Origin: a virus
Reading direction: 5' to 3' (one strand)
Virus record (IMG/VR): IMGVR_UViG_3300041409_000269
Span: 1 to 38,095 of that record
Length of the DNA: 38,095 nt
Numbering within the stretch: position 1 is the first letter of the stretch; every line of letters begins with the position of its first letter. The notes under the pieces were generated by a model. It was not told the DNA's origin and did no database searches. It was given only the letters and a program-made list of their open reading frames with translations. Shown here in pieces: positions 15,654 through 20,669 of the stretch. Both the position numbers and the translations under genes were made by a program.

Positions 15654-15684
15654 GTCCGGTTCGTCTTTTGGCAGGTGACCGGAC
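15654..15684 (-). promoter_or_regulatory. leader hairpin with conserved loop, copy 2
   Basis: On the minus strand GTCCGGT (15684-15678) pairs with ACCGGAC (15660-15654). The 17-base loop contains CACCTGCCAAAAGACGA. Downstream comes CCCCCCTCGGAAGGAA, which includes the ribosome-binding site of the TTG start at 15624. Stem sequence differs fully from copy 1 at 15261-15298 while loop and downstream CCCTCG..AAGG are kept, as expected for a selected RNA structure. Confidence 0.6.
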
Positions 15685-15757
15685 TTCTGGGCCGATAGCC
15701 GGGGCGTTTATGCCGGGCCGTTTCTGGCCGTCGTGGGGACTTTTCTGCCGTCCTCCG

Positions 15758-15831
15758 ATAGAGGGGGGTAAAGCTCCATCGATTCGGAGAGTACCCCCAC
15801 ATGCCACTGCTCGCAATAGAGGGGGCTAAAG
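15758..15831. promoter_or_regulatory. direct-repeat operator candidate in divergent promoter region
   Basis: ATAGAGGGGGGTAAAG (15758-15773) and ATAGAGGGGGCTAAAG (15816-15831) match at 15 of 16 positions, 58 bases apart. An inverted GTACCCCC lies between them (15791-15798). They lie in the gap between the divergent genes 15624(-) and 15831(+). The second copy also supplies the GA-rich ribosome-binding site of the regulator, so binding there could repress its own translation start or promoter. Confidence 0.5.
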
Positions 15832-16649
15832 TGAGCGCCATGGAACAGCACACGCTCCGCGCCATCGCGGCGATCACCGACCCCATCGAACGCGTCAAGG
15901 CAGCCAGCAAGGCCATGGCGGAGCAGCAGGGCGCGGTCACGGAGCTGGCATCCATCCGCCGGCACGCCATCGCGGAGGCCCGCGACAGCGGCATGACGCT
16001 GGAACAGATCGGCTCCAAGCTCGGCGTCAGCGGTGGCCGTGTCTCCCAGCTCGCCAGCGCCGGGGCGTCGGCCAAGGCGCCGGCACAGCCTCAGCGCACG
16101 GCACCCCGCGTCCTCGTACAGCGAGCACTGCCGACCGACCCATCCGTCCGCGGGTCCAAGAGCCTGTTCCTCGAAGAGGCCGAACGGCAGGGCATCCGCG
16201 GCGAACGGAAGATGCTGTTTATCGGTACGGAAGTGGTCGGCGATCACATCGCTTCGGCGCTCCGGATCGAGCCCGGTACCGACGCCATCGCACGCCGCAA
16301 GATGTTCACCGCGAACTCGGTACCGGTACGCATCGCGACGAGCTACTTCCGTACCGCTGAGTTCGCCGGTACGCGCATCGCCGAAGCGGAGTTCGTACTG
16401 CCCTCGTTGCAGGCCGCGATCGAGGCGCTCGGATACCAGTTCGGCCACGCGGAGGAGACCCTCACCGCCCGGGAGGCGACCCGCTTCGAGGCGGAGACGC
16501 TCGAGCTGGACCCTGGCGAGTGGGTGGTGCAGGTCCTGCGGGCCAGCTACAGCAGCGAAGACACAGCGATCCACGTCCTCGAAACGATCTGCTCGGCGAA
16601 CCGCCACGTGTTCGTGATCGGACAGGCGACCGGAGCGGACCAGTTCTGA
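15831..16649 (+). CDS. HTH regulator with UTRA-like effector domain
   Basis: A 272-residue protein. GTG 15831 is chosen because GAGGGGG lies five bases upstream; ATG 15840 and ATG 15801 are alternatives. Residues about 15-75 carry a helix-turn-helix (MTLEQIGSKLGVSGGRVSQL) that differs from the usual GntR winged helix. The C-terminal 150 residues resemble the UTRA ligand-binding fold of HutC-type regulators (ARRKMFTANSVPVRIATSYF; LTAREATRFEAETLELDPGE; a final strand before ICSANRHVFVI). In actinobacterial plasmids HutC-type Kor regulators control transfer genes. It is placed divergently from the DUF6907-like/ATPase operon and probably represses it. Confidence 0.7.
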   Translation: MSAMEQHTLRAIAAITDPIERVKAASKAMAEQQGAVTELASIRRHAIAEARDSGMTLEQIGSKLGVSGGRVSQLASAGASAKAPAQPQRTAPRVLVQRALPTDPSVRGSKSLFLEEAERQGIRGERKMLFIGTEVVGDHIASALRIEPGTDAIARRKMFTANSVPVRIATSYFRTAEFAGTRIAEAEFVLPSLQAAIEALGYQFGHAEETLTAREATRFEAETLELDPGEWVVQVLRASYSSEDTAIHVLETICSANRHVFVIGQATGADQF

Positions 16650-16659
16650 GGCCGGAGAG

Positions 16660-16689
16660 CGTCGCGGCGCCGAGGAGGCCGCTGCGACG
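16660..16689 (+). terminator. hairpin after the UTRA-type regulator
   Basis: The arms CGTCGCGGCG (16660-16669) and CGCTGCGACG (16680-16689) pair over 10 bp with one G-U. They start 10 bases after the TGA. No T-run follows. Confidence 0.5.
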
Positions 16690-16805
16690 CGAACGGACCC
16701 CTGAGCCACCCGGAGATATCCGGGAGGGGCTGAACGCCCGCGAGCGGCGCTGTGCGTCGGCATTTCGGCATGGACGCGTCCGATCGGTCGGTCCGGATCG
16801 CGGCC

Positions 16806-16827
16806 AACTGTGGAAATTTCCACAGTT
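16806..16827. repeat. perfect 22-bp palindrome
   Basis: The half-site AACTGTGGAAA is followed by its exact complement, giving 22 bp of perfect dyad symmetry with an AT-rich centre (GGAAATTTCC). It is 157 bases after the regulator stop in noncoding DNA and is the longest uninterrupted palindrome in this tract. A protein-binding site is the simplest reading. Confidence 0.7.
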
Positions 16828-17255
16828 TCGCAGCGCCTCACGTCACGATCCGTGAACGTGCACAAGCTCGTGTACTGCACGTTCGAAGTCCGGATCCGGG
16901 GATCCAACGTGCAGGCGTGGCGCGTGCACGCGCGAGGCAGCCTGGATTTTCGTACACCAGTGCACGTCGGATGTCACTCTCCGCATCCGGGCGACGGTTG
17001 CCGTTCGGGCGATCGGCAACGGGGCGCCGGCCATCGCGCGCACGCGCGTGGTGGAAACCTCCCCAGGCTCTCGGAGGCAGAGGCATTGCCTCTTGCCCTT
17101 GCCGGATGCGGACCGTCACCGCACTGTCCCCTTCCGAGCGCACAGTTGGGGAGGTTCCTCGCGCGCAGGTGCGCGCACGGACGCGTTGGGTCGACCAAAG
17201 GCGCAAATTTGCGTCTTTCCGCACAGTGCACTGCACAGTGACTCTCCGTCCGGGT

Positions 17256-17363
17256 CCGTACAGGCGATCGGACCCCCGCTGGACTCCGTACAGGCGAACG
17301 AAGTCCAGACCATCGCTGCCGTACAGGCGAACGAAAGCGTTCGGTGCCGTACAGGCGATCGGA
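17256..17363 (+). repeat. four 17-bp iterons
   Basis: Four direct copies of CCGTACAGGCGAWCGRA start at 17256, 17286, 17319 and 17347, 28-33 bases apart (about three helical turns). The outer two read GATCGGA and the inner two GAACGAA, so the array is symmetric in type. They lie just beyond the 3' end of the membrane/HTH gene. Iterons spaced on one helix face usually bind a replication, partition or transfer protein. Confidence 0.75.
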
Positions 17364-17544
17364 ACCGAAGCGACCTCGCGTGTGTACGCATCGGTGTCTC
17401 CGCGTCCGCGTCTACTCGCACGTTGGGAAGCCGAACGGGGGGACGCCTCGCGTGCGCGGGCCGGGGCGCGCCCCTCCGTCGCGTAGAGGCTCACCAACTT
17501 GGGCAACGGGCCGATGCCCTTGCTCGATTGCCCTTCCGCCGGCC

Positions 17545-18828
17545 TCACGCCACACCATCGTCCGATCGGACCTCCCGCAGGCGCTTGACCTCCGCCAGCA
17601 GGGGCAGCGCCCTGGTCTTGCTGATGCGGAGGCCGGCCGCGAGCTTGTCGCCGGAGATGTGCTTGCCGTGCTCCCGGAAGTGCTTGTCGTTGAGTTCCCG
17701 CGCACGCTTCAGGAGCGTCTCCCAGTCGGTACCGCGCCCCTTCTTCGCGCCGGTACGGGAACCGGTTCTCCGGCGGCGACGCGTACCGGTCTTCGCCGGG
17801 TTACCGGCGCCGGTAACCCGGGTGCCGCCGATACCGGTATCGGGCGCGTCCTCCGTACCGGTACCGGCGTCGAGTTCGGCGGCCTTCTCCGTACCGGTAC
17901 CGAGGGCGCCGGCGATCAGCGGAGCGAACTGGATCCGGGCGGTATCGAATACCGCCGTCATCCGGTCGGGGCGGTCCTCCCACGGAGACTCCGGAGCCAT
18001 CTCGGAAAGCGACGTCGCGCTGAACATCACCGACACCAGCGACCGCAGCTTCTCCTGCACGACCGGATCCGTAGCGAGTCCGGCATGGGCCGCTGCGGCA
18101 TCGTTCATCGCGTCCAGGCGTCGTGTCGCGCGGCGTATCTGCTTCTCGGACGCCCCGGCGGCTTTCAGGTCACGGAGGTGTTTCGCTGCCCGCGCGACGC
18201 GCACCAGGCGCCGATGGGTGTCGCTCTCGCCCGCGGTCCGATCGGAGGCTTCCGCCAATCCGAAACGGACAAGGATCTTTTCCGGAGTCCACCGCCAGTG
18301 AATTGTCGACCGGCCGGCACGGCGACGTTCAATGGCCAAACCGAGTTCCCACATCACCGCGGCGGCAAAGGGAAACACCATCCGGGCGACCGAGCCCGAG
18401 CCGTGCGCGTCCGTGGCCGACAGGACAGCGGAAATCCCCGCCATTACCCACACCAGAACGCCGTCTATACCCGCCGTGCCCATCTTCGGGTCGCGGATCT
18501 TCCGTCGCGCCCGCAAAGCACACGTCACCTGAGCGAGCTCGAACACGCAAAAGGTGAGCGACTGCATCCACCACGGCATCTGCAGCTTGTCGCCGAAGAA
18601 CCGGAACATGCCCTGCGCGGCGATCGCGGTTATCAGGCCCGCGACGATGAAGGTCAGAATGTCCTCGGGGCGCTTACCGCTCAGCCCTCGCCGGACGGTA
18701 CGGGCCAGGCCCCGACCGGTGCGCACCACGATGATGAGCACGATCAGGGCCAGTGCCCCGGCGGCGACCACGTACACCGGATTGACGGCGCCGAGGAAGC
18801 CGGCCACGGCCTTGGGGTCGATGGACAT
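17545..18828 (-). CDS. multi-pass membrane protein with C-terminal winged helix
   Basis: This 427-residue protein has about four membrane segments in residues 12-165 (VYVVAAGALALIVLIIVV; ILTFIVAGLITAIAAQGMF; GVLVWVMAGISAVLS; RMVFPFAAAVMWELGLAI). A helical cytosolic part, a disordered Gly/Thr/Arg-rich linker (GTGTEKAAE, GTGTEDAPD, GTRRRRRTG) and a C-terminal winged-helix-like segment (KHISGDKLAAGLRISKTRAL, then PLLAEVKRLR) follow. This layout is known to me from actinobacterial plasmid and integrative-element proteins (DUF2637- or Spd-like), involved in or near transfer. A membrane protein with a DNA-binding tail could tether the element's DNA. It is coupled (TGATG) to the gene upstream. Confidence 0.7.
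   Translation of the reverse strand: MSIDPKAVAGFLGAVNPVYVVAAGALALIVLIIVVRTGRGLARTVRRGLSGKRPEDILTFIVAGLITAIAAQGMFRFFGDKLQMPWWMQSLTFCVFELAQVTCALRARRKIRDPKMGTAGIDGVLVWVMAGISAVLSATDAHGSGSVARMVFPFAAAVMWELGLAIERRRAGRSTIHWRWTPEKILVRFGLAEASDRTAGESDTHRRLVRVARAAKHLRDLKAAGASEKQIRRATRRLDAMNDAAAAHAGLATDPVVQEKLRSLVSVMFSATSLSEMAPESPWEDRPDRMTAVFDTARIQFAPLIAGALGTGTEKAAELDAGTGTEDAPDTGIGGTRVTGAGNPAKTGTRRRRRTGSRTGAKKGRGTDWETLLKRARELNDKHFREHGKHISGDKLAAGLRISKTRALPLLAEVKRLREVRSDDGVA
17797..17900. repeat. stacked perfect palindromes inside the linker of the membrane/HTH gene
   Basis: Within about 100 bases lie a 24-bp perfect palindrome (17797-17820, core GTTACCGGCGCCGGTAAC), a 16-bp one (17828-17843, CCGATACCGGTATCGG) and two copies of GTACCGGTAC (17855-17864, 17891-17900). 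A third GTACCGGTAC is at 16320-16329 inside the UTRA regulator gene. They encode the low-complexity Gly/Thr linker, where the protein places little constraint on the DNA. Confidence 0.6.
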
Positions 18829-19139
18829 CAGTCGGTTTCCTCCGTCTTCTCTGCGGCCTTGACGCGCCTCCGCGCGGTCAGCCGGGCGTTCCGTTCCACG
18901 CCATCCAGATCAGCGCGAGCTTTCTTGACCACGGCTTCGAGCCGCTCGACGTGCACGCGAACCTCCGAGACCAGCCCGAGAACGTCGCCGCGTTCCACGA
19001 ACGGCTCCCATGCCTCGCCGGGGTTGAGGTTGTGGAAGGCGACGTCTTGGATCTCGCGAAGGAGCAAGGAACCCGCGAAGTAGAGGGCCTCCCAGTCCCA
19101 GTCGGCGAAGTCATCGTTGCGGATTTCGATGCTGCTCAT
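18828..19139 (-). CDS. hypothetical coiled-coil protein (103 aa)
   Basis: It is coupled by ATGA overlap to the DUF6907-like gene upstream and by TGATG to the membrane/HTH gene downstream. It is acidic at the N-terminus (IRNDDFADWDWEALYFAG) and ends in a long basic coiled coil (LVSEVRVHVERLEAVVKKAR onward). No family is recognised. Fixed stoichiometry with the membrane protein is implied by the overlaps, so it may be a cytosolic partner. Confidence 0.68.
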   Translation of the reverse strand: MSSIEIRNDDFADWDWEALYFAGSLLLREIQDVAFHNLNPGEAWEPFVERGDVLGLVSEVRVHVERLEAVVKKARADLDGVERNARLTARRRVKAAEKTEETD

Positions 19140-19708
19140 GCGAGGACTCCTTCGGCTTCGAGGGCGTCCAGTGCCTCTACGAGGTAGCGGACGTAACCGC
19201 GGAACTCACCGATCCAGCGGGCGAGGTCAAGGGCCTCCATCGTCCCGACCGGGAACCGGTCGAACTCCTCGAGCGCCGACCGGGCCACGTCACGCGCCGC
19301 TCGTAGCGCCACCAGGGCACCCGGACGCCCGGGTGCCGATTCCGCTACGCGGTGCGGCAGGCCGTCGTCCTCGTGGTCCTCGTGCTCGGCGAGCATGTCC
19401 GCGCCGGCGTTCAGGGCGTCGGCGAGCCACTGTGCGCCGTCGAAGACAGACAGGTTCACCGCCCAGATCCGCGCGTCGTTGGGCATGAGGTCGAGGACGT
19501 GGGTCTCGCCGGACATCTCGGTAAAGAGCGACACGTGGGGGAGGACACTGCCCGGCCTGGTGCGACGCTCCGCCCAGCGGGCGACGACGTCCACACGGAT
19601 ATCGGTGCCGACGTAGGTGTGTATGTGGTTGTGGTGGTGTGCGAGGTTCGCGGTGTCGTCGTCGTGCGGCGCCTCGCACCACGTGAGGGTGCAGTTACCA
19701 TCGTTCAT
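19136..19708 (-). CDS. DUF6907-like protein with C-terminal helical extension (190 aa)
   Basis: The fourth gene of the paralogue set. It opens with CTLTWCEAPHDDDTANLAHH at residues 6-25, continues with beta segments (VRVDVVARW-like, PHVSLFTEMSGETHVLDLMP) and the WLADALNAGADMLAE helix that resembles the gene at 14820. About 75 further helical residues follow (ALVALRAARDVARSALEEFD; YVRYLVEALDALEAEGVLA) that the others lack. The ATG at 19708 follows GGAAGGGA by ten bases; that site lies in the loop of a small TCAGGA/TCCTGA hairpin and could be modulated by it. It heads the operon running to the membrane/HTH gene. Confidence 0.7.
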   Translation of the reverse strand: MNDGNCTLTWCEAPHDDDTANLAHHHNHIHTYVGTDIRVDVVARWAERRTRPGSVLPHVSLFTEMSGETHVLDLMPNDARIWAVNLSVFDGAQWLADALNAGADMLAEHEDHEDDGLPHRVAESAPGRPGALVALRAARDVARSALEEFDRFPVGTMEALDLARWIGEFRGYVRYLVEALDALEAEGVLA

Positions 19709-19805
19709 GGGTCAGGAGTCCCTTCCTGATCAAGGGCTCGGCCGGTGGGTGAGATCACCGTCCGGGCCCGCTGTCTTACTTGGGGCGGTTGGGTAGTCGC
19801 GTTCG

Positions 19806-20035
19806 TGTAGCAACGCGTGTAGCAAGGGGCGGGAGTCTCATGGACTCCGATTGAGTCCGGACGTCTCTACGCAGGACCGATACTCGGCTGAGTGGATCAC
19901 ATCGGAGAGCCTGCCCAGGACTACGGATCAGAAGGTTGGGGGTTCGAATCCCTCCGGCTGCGCACCGTTTGACCAGGGCGTCCCTTGATCTCAGGGGGCG
20001 CCTTGATCGTTTCTGTAGCAACGGATGTAGCAACG
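19806..20035. other. attP with tRNA-Arg(ACG) core and paired arm sites
   Basis: The core (about 19919-19966) is the 3' part of a tRNA-Arg(ACG): anticodon loop CTACGGA, right anticodon stem TCAGA, T-loop TTCGAAT. The left anticodon stem is absent (CAGGA replaces TCTGA), so it is no tRNA gene but an integration target copy. Each side carries a tandem pair of TGTAGCAA 12 bases apart: 19806 and 19818 on the left, 20014 and 20026 on the right, all in one orientation. These fit arm-type sites for the integrase at 20666-21958. Integration would rebuild the tRNA with the integrase side of the phage downstream. Confidence 0.82.
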
Positions 20036-20199
20036 CGGCGTTTTTGGCTCCCGGTGGCGCGCTTGCGATACCGATCCAGCGCCTCCGTCAGAACGTCGGT
20101 CATCGTCCGGCCCGTGTCTTTGGCGTGATGTTCGACCCACGCCTTCAACTCCGCTGACACGCGCCCGGCGATGATTGGACTCTTCGGCTGGTTCGGCAT
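19921..20199 (-). CDS. ribbon-helix-helix DNA-binding protein reading into attP
   Basis: A 92-residue protein whose N-terminal half is a ribbon-helix-helix domain (PIIAGRVSAELKAWVEHHAK, then DTGRTMTDVLTEALDRYRKR). ATG 20199 overlaps the stop of the metalloprotease gene (TGATG). The basic, unstructured C-terminus is encoded by the right arm sites and the tRNA core; its TAG stop (19923-19921) is the complement of the tRNA anticodon loop. Binding at its own 3' end could make it a recombination directionality factor or a local repressor. This is inference, as RHH proteins have many roles. The N-terminal domain call is firmer than the exact C-terminus. Confidence 0.65.
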   Translation of the reverse strand: MPNQPKSPIIAGRVSAELKAWVEHHAKDTGRTMTDVLTEALDRYRKRATGSQKRRVATSVATETIKAPPEIKGRPGQTVRSRRDSNPQPSDP

Positions 20200-20615
20200 C
20201 AGGCCGCCGCCAAGATCTCGCGGCACACCCGGGCGGTAAGCGTCGGGTGAATGGTGAGCGCGGTCGCAATGTCCACCAGCCCGTTGCGGTCGTGCTCCAG
20301 AATGTCCATCGCTTCGGCCATCATGAGTTCCGGATCTGCGGTGAGCTGGTCGAGCATCCGCCAGTCCTCCGCGCCCCCGGTTTCGATCAGCTCGGACAGG
20401 CCAGTGCCGATGACGAAGTGTTCCGCCATGATGCCGCCGGCAAGGGTGATCTGGAATTGGGGCCCACTGTGGCGTCCCCGGTGAGGGAGTAGGTGGGCGA
20501 CAGCTTCGCTGCGACGAGGGCGAAGCGTCACATAGCGGAAGCTCTTCCCGCAACGGAGCGAACACACTGCATGTCCGGCTTCATGGATCGCGGTAGACCA
20601 GCGCTCTCGCGTCAA
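20199..20615 (-). CDS. free-standing M41 (FtsH)-like zinc metalloprotease
   Basis: A 138-residue protein with the zinc-protease motif HEAGH near residues 11-15, then ITLAGGIMAEHFVIG and GGAEDW, which match the G-G-x-x-A-E and distal Asp ligand regions of FtsH peptidase domains. The AAA motor is absent. TTG 20615 is chosen because AAGGAGG precedes it by five bases; an apparent earlier TTG at 20669 is really the -35 box TTGACG. It is transcribed from its own promoter flanked by two operators, ahead of the RHH gene. By analogy with ImmA-type HEXXH proteases it may cleave a repressor; the family differs, so this is a hypothesis. Confidence 0.72.
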   Translation of the reverse strand: MTRERWSTAIHEAGHAVCSLRCGKSFRYVTLRPRRSEAVAHLLPHRGRHSGPQFQITLAGGIMAEHFVIGTGLSELIETGGAEDWRMLDQLTADPELMMAEAMDILEHDRNGLVDIATALTIHPTLTARVCREILAAA

Positions 20616-20627
20616 CGCTTCCTCCTT

Positions 20628-20669
20628 GGTGTTAAACACCACACTATCGCAGGTGTTTAACACCGTCAA
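20628..20669 (-). promoter_or_regulatory. promoter flanked by two GGTGTTWAACACC operators
   Basis: On the minus strand TTGACG (20669-20664), a 17-base spacer and TAGTGT (20646-20641) make a strong actinobacterial-type promoter (-10 TAGNNT). Operator GGTGTTAAACACC fills the spacer (20664-20652) and its mirror copy GGTGTTTAACACC follows directly after the -10 (20640-20628), 24 bp apart. AAGGAGG and the TTG start of the metalloprotease come next. Repressor bound at both sites would block the promoter. Confidence 0.72.

Larger units (their letters stand above)
16690..17544. other. noncoding palindrome- and iteron-rich tract
   Basis: About 850 bases hold no credible gene: the open frames here are Arg/Pro/Ser-rich, lack ribosome-binding sites and overlap one another. 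The tract is packed with symmetry: a hairpin CCCGGA-GATA-TCCGGG (16709-16724), a 22-bp palindrome (16806-16827), GAACGTGCA/TGCACGTTC arms (16854-16862, 16876-16884), a CGCAAATTTGCG palindrome near 17202, AACCTCCCCA/TGGGGAGGTT arms about 100 bases apart, and four iterons (17256-17363). It lies between the UTRA regulator and the membrane/HTH gene. That position suits a transfer origin, partition site or replication origin; which of these cannot be told from sequence. Confidence 0.6.

Noticed and set aside
16200-16400. Cluster of GGTAC/GTACC words in the UTRA regulator gene as a binding array
   Set aside because: Mostly explained by Gly-Thr, Arg-Tyr and Val-Pro codon pairs; only GTACCGGTAC at 16320 is kept as a possible site.
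17256-17363. CRISPR-like array
   Set aside because: Only four 17-bp repeats with 11-16 bp between, variable ends and no cas genes; iterons fit better.
16752-17486. Overlapping long open frames on both strands of the palindrome-rich tract
   Set aside because: Products are Arg/Pro/Ser-rich, the frames conflict, and none has a ribosome-binding site; the tract is better read as noncoding.
19890-19966. Possible complete tRNA-Arg gene
   Set aside because: The anticodon 5' stem, D-arm and acceptor 5' strand are missing; only the 3' half is present, as expected for attP.
19776-20033. Minus-strand frame through attP giving a peptide with GGIRTPNLLIRSPG
   Set aside because: This is the familiar antisense translation of a tRNA 3' half and a frequent false gene next to tRNA-type attachment sites.
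20616-20669. N-terminal extension of the metalloprotease from TTG 20669
   Set aside because: The extra 18 codons coincide with -35, -10 and both operators; AAGGAGG before TTG 20615 marks the real start.
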